The translations under genes were made by a program, and so were the position numbers. Shown piece after piece: positions 24,241-34,849 of a stretch of 64,000 nucleotides of DNA. The DNA comes from Lantana camara (lineage: Eukaryota > Streptophyta > Magnoliopsida > Lamiales > Verbenaceae), in assembly GCA_037501455.1 (NCBI GenBank), contig CM074865.1, positions 40,902,501 through 40,966,500 on the forward strand. The letters run 5' to 3'. The notes below the pieces were generated by a model. The model ran no database searches. It had not been told where the DNA came from and saw only the letters and a program-made list of their open reading frames with translations. Within the stretch, counting starts at the first letter, position 1, and every line of letters starts with the position of its first letter.

Positions 24241-24346
24241 CTATAAAAGGTAAATCATGTTTAAAACAAATTTGAACAGTAAAATAACTAAAAATTTGTT
24301 GTAAAATGTTCTAATGATATTTTGTTTAAAAGATCAGGAGTACTAC

Positions 24347-24460
24347 CTATGTTTCCCCTTTCCGCAGCAATCTGCATTCTTCTAAGTTGATAGTTTCTTC
24401 TACGCTGAGCTAAATGAGCATCTCGTTGTTCATTGTTCATGCCATTGCGTTGGTGATGAT
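24347..24460 (-). CDS. Exon with module copy 2
   Basis: Minus-strand exon between an acceptor (TTGGTAG at 24461) and a donor (ACATAG, then GTAGTA, at 24346). It joins in phase with the previous exon and encodes DHHQRNGMNNEQRDAHLAQR followed by an RRNYQLRR-like tail. Open throughout. The upstream frame continues into the intron, so an ORF finder extends it artificially. Confidence 0.55.
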
Positions 24461-24718
24461 CTACCAATACGAAATAAGTTAAAACAAATACATTTTGTTT
24501 CAATATTTTACATAATCCCAAGTTAAATATCCTAATCTAATCCCAAATTAAATATTCTTATCTAGTTTGATAACTTATTAAAAGATAGACATTTCACTAA
24601 AGGAATAGGACTTTTGCTGTTTATAGACATTTGATTAAAGGAATAGGACTTTTGCAGTTTATTTAACACAGAAATTACCTGATGCAAACAACTAAAACAA
24701 AAAAAACATAAAAAACAT

Positions 24719-24747
24719 AATTTATTTATTTATTTATTTATTTATTT
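24719..24747. repeat. (TTTA)n microsatellite
   Basis: About seven TTTA units. Confidence 0.9.
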
Positions 24748-24987
24748 TTGTCAAAGAGGCAGTAAACAACACACTACTTACTCTCCTAAATAATCAAAAT
24801 ATATCTAAACTCCAAAGAGGAGGATAATCCCAAACAATAGAAAACATAATTTTCCTTTAGACTAACACATTTCTATTCTTCAGGCCAATTTTTCATAATT
24901 TTCCTATTTATATGATTGTATTCTCGCAAGCAATTCAATCAATGTAAATAGTCACTCTCGAAACAATTGTTAGAATTTGTGTCATAC

Positions 24988-25202
24988 CTGTGTTTCTATT
25001 TTCTGAAAGATGTTGTCTTCTCCTTTGACGATAGTTTCTCCTTCGTTGAGCTAAGTAAGCATTTCTTTGGTCATCATTCATGGCATGCCGACGTTGACGA
25101 TCAGTTGCTCTCCATTGGTCTCGCCGTCGAGCGATTAAGTCCGATGATGATTCATCTAATATTCTTTTCTCCTGTTGGAAGTGAATAATCCATATATTTG
25201 CC
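24988..25202 (-). CDS. Exon with module copy 1 (best preserved)
   Basis: Minus-strand exon between an acceptor (ATTTCAG before GCAAATATATGG, at 25203) and a donor (ACACAG, then GTATGA, at 24987). It is open throughout. It begins with an acidic/Ser segment (residues like ILDESSSDL) and continues into the basic module with RRHAMNDDQRNAYLAQRRR as its core. It ends after the first base of a codon (phase 1). Confidence 0.55.
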
Positions 25203-25798
25203 TGAAATTTATAAAATAGAAATCAATTATTAAGCCTAGCTAAATAAAAAAAAACACGCATGATATAAAAACTATGTAATCCCATATAGTAGTTCAATTA
25301 CAATGCTTTTGTGCATTAGTCTTATATGATGTTTTTCCGAAGAATGCAGAAATTAAGAAATTCAATAGAAAATGGTAAACTTTAGTACCAAAAAGAAACA
25401 AACGATCAAAAATTTTCTTGGACTTATTTCTTCCACCGTTGGCATCCTAGAACAGGTGTTTCTTGCTTCGAATGTTGTCGCGCAGTGATATGCTAGACTT
25501 TAATTGTAATACTTTCTAATTTTCTCCACTCCTGCGTGAAGGGATACATCGTTAGAGTTGCTAATTTTCTCCACTTCGTTTCATTTTTGTGCTAAAAGTG
25601 TACAGATTTCTTACCTTAAATAAACAACCTTCGATCCGTTGGTGTCCTAGGTTCACTCAAGATGTTTCTTGCTTCGTATGATGTTTTGCAGTGATATCTG
25701 AGGCAACCATGGTAATTGCTAATTTTCTTCACTTCATTCGATTTTATCTGCGTGAAGATTTACAGATTTTCTGTCTTTTGAACGTGGATACGTGGATA
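25203..25798 (-). other. Region upstream of the minus-strand gene remnant, with a diverged duplication
   Basis: Segments at about 25430-25530 and 25620-25730 share GTTTCTTGCTTCG, CAGTGATAT and CTAATTTTCT.CAC in the same order, so they are old tandem copies. On the minus strand a short reading frame starts ATGGTTGCCTCAGATATC near 25710 but closes after 17 codons. This could be the 5' end of the gene to the left; unproven. Confidence 0.35.
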
Positions 25799-26510
25799 GA
25801 GTTTTAGCTTATTGGGAGAGTGTTTTACGTGGGTAGGAATATTCAAATCAAATTTAAACATAAAAAATTATTAATATTTAAGTATATTAATAGCAAATAT
25901 TTAAAACATAAATTAAAAAATATGAGCATAAAAAATAAAAAGAATATAAAATAATAATAAAATAAAGGTGAGAGAAAAGTGAGGTTAATATCTAAGTAAC
26001 GGACTAAAACACGTTCTCTGTAGTTAAGTAAGTACAATAAATAAATTAAAGAAAGAGAAAAAGAAAGAAAAGAGAGACCACAGTTGGGCGCTTAATAATA
26101 GAGTTTTAGTTTATTGGGAGAGTTTTTTACGTAGGTAGAAATATTTAAATCAAATTTAAATTAACAGATATTCTAAGTTTTAATATCTAAATCAAATAAA
26201 ACATAAAAAATTGTTAATATTTGAGTATATTTATTTTGTTCATCTTAATATAAATTTAACAATTTTATATTAATAGCAAATATTTAAAAAATAAATTTAA
26301 AAAGGAATATGAGCAAGAAAAATAAAAAGAATATAAAATAATAATAAAAGAAAGGTGAGAGAAAAGTGAGATTAATAGGTAATTAGAAATGGACTAAAAC
26401 ACGTTCTCTATACGGTTAAGTGAGCAAAACAAATAAATTAAAGAAAAAGAAAAAGGAAAAAAAAGAGACCAATCCAAGAGACCACACTTGGGTCTCGCGC
26501 TTAATAATAG
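25799..26510. repeat. Diverged tandem duplication, units 25799-26100 and 26101-26510
   Basis: Both units begin GAGTTTTAG.TTATTGGGAG and end CGC..TTAATAATA, sharing GGTGAGAGAAAAGTGAG and ACTAAAACACGTTCTCT in between. The second unit is about 100 bp longer. No coding potential seen. Confidence 0.75.
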
Positions 26511-26955
26511 AGTAAGATGACATCCTTCTAATTGGCAATTTGAAGGATGACATGAAAGTTATTATGTCTTGCTTATCAAACCAATTCGAGATGAATTGTT
26601 CATCTTAATATAAATTTAACAATTTTATATTAATAGCAAATATTTAAAAAATAAATTTAAAAAGGAATATGAGCAAGAAAAATAAAAAGAATATAAAATA
26701 ATAATAAAAGAAAGGTGAGAGAAAAGTGAGATTAATAGGTAATTAGAAATGGACTAAAACACGTTCTCTATACGGTTAAGTGAGCAAAACAAATAAATTA
26801 AAGAAAAAGAAAAAGGAAAAAAAAGAGACCAATCCAAGAGACCACACTTGGGTCTCGCGCTTAATAATAGAGTAAGATGACATCCTTCTAATTGGCAATT
26901 TGAAGGATGACATGAAAGTTATTATGTCTTGCTTATCAAACCAATTCGAGATGAA
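26236..26955. repeat. Exact 360-bp tandem duplication
   Basis: 26236-26595 and 26596-26955 match base for base by eye. The unit spans the boundary between AT-rich flank and the start of the copia pol fragment, so both the flank and the first about 80 bp of pol are present twice. Confidence 0.93.
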
Positions 26956-27843
26956 AGATGTTGGTGGGGCATCCTACATTCTCGGAATAAAGATCTGTAG
27001 GGATAGATCTAAGAGATTGATAGGTCTATCACAATCAACATACATAGACAAAGTACTGAAACGGTTCAGTATGGAGAATGCAAAGAACTAAGTTCTTCCC
27101 ATGAGTGTAGGAACATGTCTTTCTAAGAAGATGTGTCCTAAGACAAACATTGAGAAGGAAAGAATGACTCATATGCCTTATGCCTCTGCAATAGGTAGCA
27201 TAATGTATGCAACGCTGTGTACTCTACCGGATGTGGCATACGCACTTAATGTAATGAGCTGTTTCTAATCAGACCCTGGAGAAGGTCACTGGACTGCCAT
27301 AAAGAATATCCTAAAGTACTTACGAAGCACTAAGGATTTGTTCTTAGTATACGGAGGACAAAAAGATCTAGTAATCGGAGGATACTACGATGCAAGCTTT
27401 GCATCTGACTTAGATGATTTTAAGTTAATGTCAGGATAATTTTCTGCCTAAACAGCGGAGCATTGAGTTGCAAAAGTTCCAAGCAAACAACCATTGAGGC
27501 CGAATACTTGGTTGTAAATGATGCAGCTAAGGAAGGTGTTTGGATTAGAAACTTCATTCAAGAATTGAATGTTGTTCCTAGCATGAAAGACCCCGTTACT
27601 GTGTTTTGTGACAACACTGGGGCGGTTACTCAAACAAGAGAACCAAGATCTCACCAACGGACCAAGCACATTATGAGGAAGTATGACCTAATCCGTGATA
27701 TCATCAAATGAGGTGATGTGCAAATTGATAGGGTCGCATCAATAGAGAACGTGGTAGACCCACTTACTAAACCCCTTAGTCGAGAAGCTTCCGAAGGTCA
27801 TCTTGCAAAGATGGGACTTAGATTGGCTCATAAATGGCTTTGA
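26876..27843 (+). pseudogene. Ty1/copia pol remnant: end of RT and RNase H
   Basis: The remnant starts at the two Asp of the RT active site (DDILLIGNLKDD; the preceding Tyr-Val is missing) and runs through the rest of the RT (GGASYILGIKI, LIGLSQSTYIDKVLKRF) into a copia RNase H: DASFASDLDD, SSKQTTIEAEY, EGVWIRNFIQEL, CDNTGA, REPRSHQRTKHI, and DPLTKPL at the end. Copia order places integrase before RT, so gag, protease, integrase and most of the RT are lost. Several stop codons and at least one frameshift (near 27435-27450) occur, and codons normally found between SSKQ and EAEY are missing. A copia polypurine tract and LTR follow directly. The exact copia lineage is not determined. Confidence 0.88.
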
Positions 27844-27846
27844 CGG

Positions 27847-27859
27847 GTAAGTGGGAGAT
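27847..27859 (+). promoter_or_regulatory. Copia polypurine tract
   Basis: GTAAGTGGGAGAT immediately precedes the LTR start TGTTAGG, as is usual in plant Ty1/copia elements. Confidence 0.85.
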
Positions 27860-28835
27860 TGTTAGGAATAGTGCCATTAAAGCCCATTATATATCCACTT
27901 TAGTACTTTCCTTTTGTAAATCAAAGACAATCTTTGAATATTAAACGAACTTTGGCAACACTTCTTTATATGCTCTTGTTTGGTTGTATGATTACTTTAG
28001 CTGCGCATGTATAAGAACTCCCCTAATCAATATGACTTGTAGGACTCAACCATTTAGGTGAAATGGTTCATGGAACGAGTCCTATATCACATAAGTCATG
28101 ATTTGAAATCACTCAAAGCCGATGAGTCCTTAAGACAGTGGGCGTGTCGACTTAACTCGTTCGAGGCTTGCTCATGTTATCACGCCCTGAAGAAGGACCA
28201 TCTTGTTTCATGAGGTGCAAAGTGTATTGTTGCTACGTTTGTGGTATATGGGGGTGCTTACTTATTCTAAGTAGGTACACTGAGGTGTCTCGTGTGAGAA
28301 GATTCCTAAATGGGAAAGGAAGTTTCTATATCTGGAAATAGAAAATTCCAGATTGGAAAATATCTCACGAGTCATTGATATGATTAAGTGATCCTTAAAC
28401 TTGAGGTTCCATCGATACTTTATGAGCTAACTCTGTAGTCTTAGGTGTAAGCTTTAAAGGGTGTCCCCTTAGACAACTGATTCAAGGCTTATGCTGGGGC
28501 TACACAAGTGGCACATGAAAGTATATGAGAATCGATAAAGGACCTATACTTTCATTAGCAAGTTGATCTCTTATTGTGTAAGTTATTCATATGCCATCTA
28601 GGAGTCCTTGGCCAAGGCAGTGGATCAAGATATCAAGAAATGAGTTTCTTGGATTGAGATCAAATGGATATGAAATGCACTTAACTTTAAGATGAAGATT
28701 ATTAAGGTTCTAGTTATTCCCTTGCCCTAGATCTTAATTGAGAGATGGAACATAGGAGGATTGTATCTCACATATCAATGACTTAGAGGTTCTTTCGAAT
28801 TGAGACATTCTTATTCAGCTAGGGGTCGTAGACCT
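27860..28835 (+). mobile_element. Ty1/copia 3' LTR, left part (split by Tat insertion)
   Basis: The LTR starts TGTTAGGAATAGTGCC after the polypurine tract and is interrupted at 28836. It resumes at 40669 and ends CCCAACA at 41582, for a reconstructed length of about 1.9 kb. A relative of its left half is inserted at 60116, and a diverged relative of its middle lies at 41597. Confidence 0.88.
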
Positions 28836-29626
28836 TGATGGGGCTAAATCACTCTCAGATCCGCACCATACACGTATCGCAATCTGGAGGCCCCAGAACT
28901 TAGACGCTCGTGATAATGGGCTCGCGGGTTAAGCCCAGCCCATTCATACATCCTTCCAACACATAAGGCTTGCGTGCCTCGGTTCAAGTCACTAGAGTGG
29001 GATCAGTTCGCCAATCCCACTTGACGCTCGTGCTACAGTCCCCCAGGGATACTCACCATTTAAAGCCCCATTCAACCGCACCAGGAGCACCTGCCGCGAA
29101 TGCGCTCACAATTAAACCTATCGACGCTCGGAATAACTAGCGCTCTGGGCTCCACGCTCACCTACGGTACTGTAACAACCTCTGATACAGTGGTAGTGCA
29201 CACCTAGTATCTGACACACTGTAGACTTTCAAGGGAGTCACTCTCACACCATCACAAGCCGCTACGTGTCTAGGGCAACACAGGTTTGGGACCACACGGT
29301 CAATTTTACCATAACACCCTTGCCCCTAACATGTAAATATGGGATTTCACACTCTTTCCCTAAGTCATCTTCTACACAAAGAATACTGCATACACAACTG
29401 GGCATTTTTCCTCCATTGTCACTCCGGTTCCTTCCTCCCCAAGCTCCCTGCATTTCACCGTTCTAATTGCATCCTCATTGAATTCTCTGGTGTTATCCTA
29501 GCTGGAAGAACCCACGCTCACCTGGAAACCCAGTTCCTGAGGGTCTCACACTTGTGATGGTCTTTCCTTCCACAAATAAATTCTAAAGTGTTTGGTGTTT
29601 AATCTCTTCAAGTTTTTGCACCATCA
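28836..29626 (+). mobile_element. 5' LTR of the Tat-like element (791 bp)
   Basis: Starts TGATGGGGCTAAATCAC and ends TTGCACCATCA. Compared with the 3' LTR it lacks about 150-160 bp between ATAACTAGCGCTC and GGGCTCCACGCTC (near 29140-29153). Confidence 0.9.
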
Positions 29627-29629
29627 TTT

Positions 29630-29650
29630 TTTGCACCGTCTGTGGGAAAC
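29630..29650 (+). promoter_or_regulatory. Degenerate primer-binding site of Tat-like element
   Basis: TTGCACCGTCTGTGGGAAAC, just after the LTR, resembles the GGCGCCGTCTGTGGGAA-type site of many plant Tat elements, with the GGCGCC part changed. The priming tRNA was not determined. Confidence 0.6.
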
Positions 29651-29726
29651 CATTGTCTTCTTCATCTTCATCAGTTTCTTCCTCTTGGAGCTAATGAAAA
29701 GTAACATCAGCAGTCTTCTTTCAATC

Positions 29727-31717
29727 ATGGTAATAGCTACAAGGTCAGGTTTGGTTGACAATAGGGATGTTCTTCCTCTAGTAAATAAGGGGAATCCGGA
29801 CGGCAGAGCCAACGCCGCCATCGCCCAAACCGGCGACACTCCCGTAGGTGGGAGTATTTCTCCAGTCACAGATGGGGGAAAAGGGAAAGAAACCGTGCCG
29901 GGATCTCACCCGGATGGAGGAAATGGACTGGGAGCATCTAGTTGTGCTATTCCACCTACGGCGCTCTTGCCTGTCGCCACCGTCGCCAACCCTGCCGTGT
30001 ACTCTATGGTGATGCCGCCACCTGGGTATGCTTATATGCAGCCCAACGTGTCCGGGCATGGTGCCTATGATACAGCCCTATCAGGTGGGCACATTAGAGA
30101 TTCCAGTTTCCATTCCTAAGGAAATCCAAGGAGTGGAAATACCTCAGATGACCTCGCAACAGCTCCAGGCGCTCTACGCTCAATGCGAGGTTTAGGCTGC
30201 ACAGAATGCCTAAAGGCACTTCACCTCCGCCTACTTCCCCTCGGGATTGGGTGCTCAGACGGCTCCTCCAATGGGGGTGCTACAAATGCATCCGTTGACC
30301 GCTGCCCAAAACGTGCTAAAGGCCCAGCCACCGCCACCACCTCCAGCACAAGGAAAAGATGCACCCCCGAGGGCTGATCAAGAGCTGCGTCCAGTGGAAA
30401 AGGAGAAAGCCCCTCCCGCGAGGGGAGACGCTGAAGAGAAGGTCCAATCCAGGGCTATGGGGAGAACAGGCAGGAGGGAGGAAAACGACCCTCGACTGGC
30501 TGCAATCCAGAACCAACTTGACGGTCTGTAACACATGGTGGAATAGCTCTCTCGAGCACGGTCTCAAGTCCCCCATGCTGGGGACGAGAGGTCCAAGGCC
30601 AGAGATGCTCGCAACCCACGCGACCAGGTCCCTCACCGCTGGAGGGAGAAAGATTATGAAGAACATGAACGCGAGGGTGGAAACCATAGGCCTTTGACAG
30701 GTGGTTCGTCCCTCATTGATGAGTTTTTGATAGCCCTTGCGGGGATGGGAAAAATCCCCACATCCGTCAACCGTTACGACGGAACCACTTATCCAGCCGA
30801 ACAACTGGATCATTTCGTACATCTGATGCACCTGTACAAGCATTCCAATCACTACTGGATGAAGGTTTTTGTCACTTCCCTCGTGGGAATGGCACATGAT
30901 TGGTACAAGAAGCTACCCCCTCGCTCCATCCGAGGGTATGGAGATTTGACAGAAGCCTTCATGAGTCACTTTAATTCTTTAAAGGCACCAGCACCTGCTG
31001 CCATAGCTCTGTACAGCTTGGTGCAAGGACCGAACGAGACTCTTACGTCCTTCATGGGCCGATTCAACAAAGAGATCCTGCTGGTGGAGAAGCCCTCGAT
31101 GGATTTCCTGAGGCACGTACTCTTTAGGGCGATTAATATGAAGAACTATGTCAGTAAGGAGTTTGTAGAGGAGGTGGCGAAGAAAAAGCCTCGCTCACTG
31201 ATGGAAATCAGAGAAATAGCTGACTCCTTCTTCACCCTCGAAGACATGTATATCGCGAGGGAACAAAAACTTGCGAATGCCCCTCGAACTAGTAGGGGCC
31301 CGGAGGACAGAGGAGAGTCCAAGAACCGCCGCCGCAGCCCCATGCCCGCTCGAAGGAACTCTCTACCCCCTCATCGACACGAGCGCATCCCCCTCAATAG
31401 AACTATTGCGAAGGTCTATTCTATGGCGGACAAAAAGCTATTCAAAAGGTCGCCCAAGATGAGGGAAACCGAGGCTTAAAAGCCCTCGGGAAAATACTGT
31501 GCCTTCCACAAGGAGAAAGGGCCTGACAGCAACGAATGCCGTCAGCTTGTGAGCAAGATCCAGAGGCTCATCACTGGGGGGCACGTTAAGGAATTTGTGA
31601 AGGTGCTGGAGAGATATGATGAGCACTGCGCCGAGCGGGCCAGGGCAAGAGGAAGAAGCCACTCGCGCTCAAGGAGTCCCCGCCACCATCACCCTGAGAC
31701 ATGCGACTGTGTCAAAT
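29727..31717 (+). pseudogene. gag: Tat-like gag (broken)
   Basis: The start is placed at ATG 29727 because MVIATRSG matches the usual MVxTRSG opening. A Gly/Pro-rich N-terminal part follows. A frame change near 30075 and stops in the stretch 30120-30560 (QCEV*, QNA*, GL*HMVE*) break it. The gag core is well preserved at 30694-31479: FLIALAGMGKIPTSVNRYDG, an HDWYKKLPPRSI phrase, and GPNETLTSFMGRFNKEI. After a stop at 31479 the frame continues with YCAFHKEKGPDSNECRQL, the Tat-type Cys/His segment, and ends in an Arg/Ser-rich tail. Gag would form the particle; this copy cannot make a full-length protein. Confidence 0.85.
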
Positions 31718-31959
31718 AGAAGGCCACTGAAATGGAGAACCAACCCTTTGTCATCATCCACATGATCGCTGGAGGACCCTCGGGGGGAGATTCCAACTCC
31801 TCTCGGAGTCGGCATGTCCGTAGCTTTGACCAAAGATCCTCAAGACCCAAACCAGTGTATGCTCTGGAGGAGTCCTAGCAGTCGAAGGGGAATGAGGTGG
31901 TAGGATTCACTGAAAAAGACCTAGAGCACATTGTAACACCTCATGGGGATGGTGTAACC

Positions 31960-32290
31960 TCTGATTGTCCCATGGTGGTTAGTTTAGAAGTCCATAATCA
32001 TGTTGTAAAATGAGTTTTAATTGATAGTGGAAGCTCAGTGAATGTTCTCCCTTACTCAACGTTTCAAAAGATGAATATTACAAACATTCAACTCGGACCC
32101 CTCAGAACAACCCTTGTTGGCTTTGGGAGTTCCGAGATCGTCCCTCGCGGACAAATTCACTTGGCTACCTCTTTTGGTCGCGCCCCACAGCGAAAAACTT
32201 TGAGCGTTCTCTATGCAGTGGTCGAAGTGGATCTCCCATACTGCCTTATCATTGGACGCTTGGCCCTGTGGACTTCAAAGCTGTGATTTC
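31960..32290 (+). pseudogene. Tat-like aspartic protease
   Basis: The catalytic motif LIDSGSSVNVLP lies at about 32017-32052, followed by a body containing LVGFGSSEIVPRG and ending near LPYCLIIGRLAL. A TGA sits just before the motif (VVK*VLIDSG), and the frame shifts near 32270 towards the RT. The Asp is intact, but the gene is not translatable as one piece. Confidence 0.8.
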
Positions 32291-32299
32291 AACTTATCA

Positions 32300-33686
32300 T
32301 CAGAAAGTTAAGTTTCCCACTCCCGAGGCCACTGGCGAAGTACTCTGTAATGTCAAGGAGGCTTGGGAATGCTATAGTCTGTCCCTAAGAAGTCATAAGC
32401 CTAAGCAAGCAGTCCAAATGGGGCCCCCTAAGAAGTCTGTGGATTTCCCCAAGTTGGATGAGGACGACCTGAGCGTAAGAGGGCCAAACTCTATAGAAAG
32501 AAGAACAAGAAGAAGGCTAGGCGAGGCTAGAAATGGGAGAGACGGTCCTCCAGGAGCTATCGAGGGGACCTCCTCGGAAAGTGACGGTAACGAACCATCG
32601 GAAGTAGTCAGCGATCGACTCACTGGTAAGAAGCGGGCGCTCGAATCCCCGAGGCCAGAAGTGCGGATTGAGCCCACTGAAAATTTTCTTACCATCGAGC
32701 TAGATCCGGGGAAGCTAGATAAGACAACACAAATAGGCTCCAATCTCGACGACCCCTCTCAGAACATGATGTTCGACTTTTTGCGAGAAAATCTGGACGT
32801 CTTTGCCTGGAAAGCCTCTGATCTAACTGGCATAGATCCAAGGGTCATAGTCCACAAGCTGAATGTCGATCCCATGTTCAAACATATTAAGCAGAAGAAA
32901 AGAGACGTTCATGGATTCAGGCTGCAAGTCATTGAGAAAGAAGTCAACAAACTCCTCGAGGCCCAGTATATTGAAGAGATCTTATATCTAGAATGGCTCT
33001 GCAACGTGGTCCTCATGCCCAAGAGCACCAACAAATGGCGCATGTACAACGATTTCACGGATCTCAACAAGGCATGGCCCAAAGATCCCTAACCTCTGCC
33101 GAGGATCGACCAACTAGTGGATTCGACGGCGAGTTGTGAACTTATGAGTACGATGGACGCCTTTCAGGGCTATTATCAGATCTTCATGGAACCCAAGAAT
33201 CGCCCCAAGACATCCTTTGTGGTCCACGTAGGAGTTTGTTGCTTCTTGGTCATGCCGTTTGGGCTCAAAAATACTGGGGCCACTTACCAACGCCTCGTGA
33301 ACAGGATGTTCGAGCGTGAAATTGGAAAGTCTATGGAGGTTTACGTGGACGACATGATCGTTAAAAGTGAGCGCCAGAGTTCATATCTGGATGATCTCAG
33401 GCGAACCTTCGACATTTTACGTCACTATGGTATGAAACTAAATCCTTTTAAGTGTACTTTTGGCGTTCGAGGGGGAAAATTCTTGGGGTATGCGGTCAGT
33501 CAGAGAGGCATTGAGGCCAACCCAGAGAAAATCAAGGCCATCATAGACATTCCCTCCTCTCGAAATGTTAGAGAGGTCCAAGTACTAGTGGGCAAGATCA
33601 TATCCCTGAACAGGTTTATTTCGCGCTCAACAGACAGAAATTTGGCCTTCTTCAAGATCCTATATAACGCTCGAAACTTCGCCTAG
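32300..33686 (+). pseudogene. Tat-like reverse transcriptase
   Basis: An acidic spacer (to about 32880) leads into RT motifs: KHIKQKKRDVHGFRLQVIEK, WLCNVVLMPKSTNKWRMYND, FTDLNKAWPKDP, then a TAA (normally Tyr) at 33090, then PLPRIDQLVD, TMDAFQGYYQI, FLVMPFGLKNTGATYQRLVN, the active site YVDDM at 33342-33356, and FKCTFGVRGGKFLGYAVSQR. Catalytic Asp residues are present, but the stop at 33090 and one at 33684 make the copy inactive. Confidence 0.9.
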
Positions 33687-33689
33687 ACC

Positions 33690-34160
33690 GAAGAATGTGA
33701 AAGACCGATGCAGAATATGAAACAGTATCTCTTGACTGCACCCTTGTTGACGAAGCCGTTCCCAAGGAAAAATCTGTTCGTCTACCTCTCCGTTTCTACA
33801 GAAGCCACGAGTGCCGTCCTCGTCGCAGTCCGCGAGCGTAAACACTTGCCGATGTATTACTTCAGCAAAACTTCACAGGGGGGCATAAAAGAGATAAATG
33901 GAAATAGAGAAGTTCGTTTTCGCCCTCGTCAACGCCTCCAGAAGGTTGAAGCCTTATTTCCAAGCTCATTCCATCACTGTGCTTACGGATCAACCGCTCA
34001 GGCAAGTACTCTCGAAACCGGATGTCTCAGGCAGACTGATCAAATGGTCAATAGAACTCAGCCAATTTGATATCAACTTCGAACCTAGGATAGCTATACA
34101 GGCTCAAGCCATGGCGGATCTCTTGGTTGAGAGATTTGGGTTGGAGCCTACACCCTCGCC
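33690..34160 (+). pseudogene. First RNase H domain of Tat-like element
   Basis: Recognised by KPFPRKNLFVYLSVSTEATS, LPMYYFSKTSQGG, a frameshift near 33890, then EKFVFALVNASRRLKPYFQA and VLTDQPLRQVLSKPDVSGRL, IKWSIELSQFDINFEPR. This is the standard Ty3 RNase H with the catalytic region altered (YLSVSTEA, where YLAVSxxA is the Tat form). Confidence 0.8.
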
Positions 34161-34164
34161 AGAT

Positions 34165-34620
34165 GACGGTCTTTGGCTTTTACACACAGATGGTTCCTCG
34201 ACCTCTTAGCAGCAGCAGCAGGAGGAGGAGGAGGGGGGGGGGGGAAGGGAAGAGCCGGGGTAACCCTCAGGGACCCTCGAGAAATTGAAATTGATTATGC
34301 GATCAAACTGGCCTTCCAAGTCACCAACAATGAAGCCGAGTATAAAGCCCTCATCCAGGGACTCAGAATTGCCTTTCAGAACGGAGCCTCTCCGGTCACT
34401 GCTTATGTTGACCCCCAATTGATTGCTAGTCAGGTTGACGATAGTTATGAGGCTCGAGAAACCACCATGGTGCAGTATCTGGCAAAGGCTAAAGAGATAA
34501 TCGCCAAATTCAAGGAGTTTCATTTACTGCAGGTTCCACGAGCGGAGAACGAGCATGCTGATACCTTCTCTAAATTTGCATCTGCTCTCGAAGGCTCCTG
34601 CGAGTGTTCAGTTACATTAC
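34165..34620 (+). pseudogene. Second (Tat-specific) RNase H domain, split by a triplet repeat and poly-G
   Basis: Motifs in order: HTDGSS at about 34183-34200, then a stop, an (AGC)n(GGA)n tract and a run of G (34208-34244), then GVTLRDP, NNEAEYKALIQGLRIAFQNG, AYVDPQLIASQV, FHLLQVPRAENEHAD. The Asp, Glu, Asp and final Asp positions of RNase H remain recognisable (DGSS, NNEAEY, VDPQ, EHAD), but the two halves are in different frames because of the repeat. Having two RNase H domains in a row is the Tat-lineage signature. Confidence 0.85.
34208..34244 (+). repeat. (AGC)n(GGA)n(G)n tract inside the second RNase H
   Basis: Four AGC units, four GGA units and a run of about 12 G replace the few residues normally between DGSS and AGV. 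The tract also carries the frame change. Confidence 0.9.
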
Positions 34621-34849
34621 TCAGGACAGAGGAACTGTTGATAAGCGAGGAAAAACCCTCTAGCGAAGTGAGCATGATTGACCCATCCGAGCCTTGTTCG
34701 CTTGATGACATCATCAGATTCTTAAGGGATGGTACCTGCCCGAGCAACAGAGTGGAAGCGCGAAAAGTTAGAAGTAAAGCCCCTCGGTTCTCACTTGACA
34801 ATGAGGGCAGGCTCTTCAAGCGGTCATTTCAAGGGTCACCCTTAAGGTT

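Larger units (their letters stand above)
23073..25202 (-). pseudogene. Broken multi-exon gene with three copies of a basic module
   Basis: Read on the minus strand, a series of short open stretches is flanked by good GT..AG splice sites: 24988-25202, 24347-24460, 24125-24240, 23716-23754 and one starting at 23428. Three of them encode the same module, about RQRRNAMNxEQRxAYLAQRRR NYxxRR (split here), very rich in Arg and Gln. The boundaries between the first two module exons, and around the 39-bp exon, fit phase 1, so exons could be duplicated or skipped without changing frame. Stop codons in the third module (TAA) and in the last stretch (TAG) suggest it is dead, unless those exons are skipped. 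I do not recognise the family with certainty. Arg-rich N-terminal regions of this kind occur in some helicase-type (Helitron-like) transposon proteins, which is only a suggestion. No Helitron ends were identified. Confidence 0.5.

Noticed and set aside
24967..25188. 73-codon plus-strand ORF
   Set aside because: It is the complement of the minus-strand module exon, which has splice sites and a repeated protein motif.
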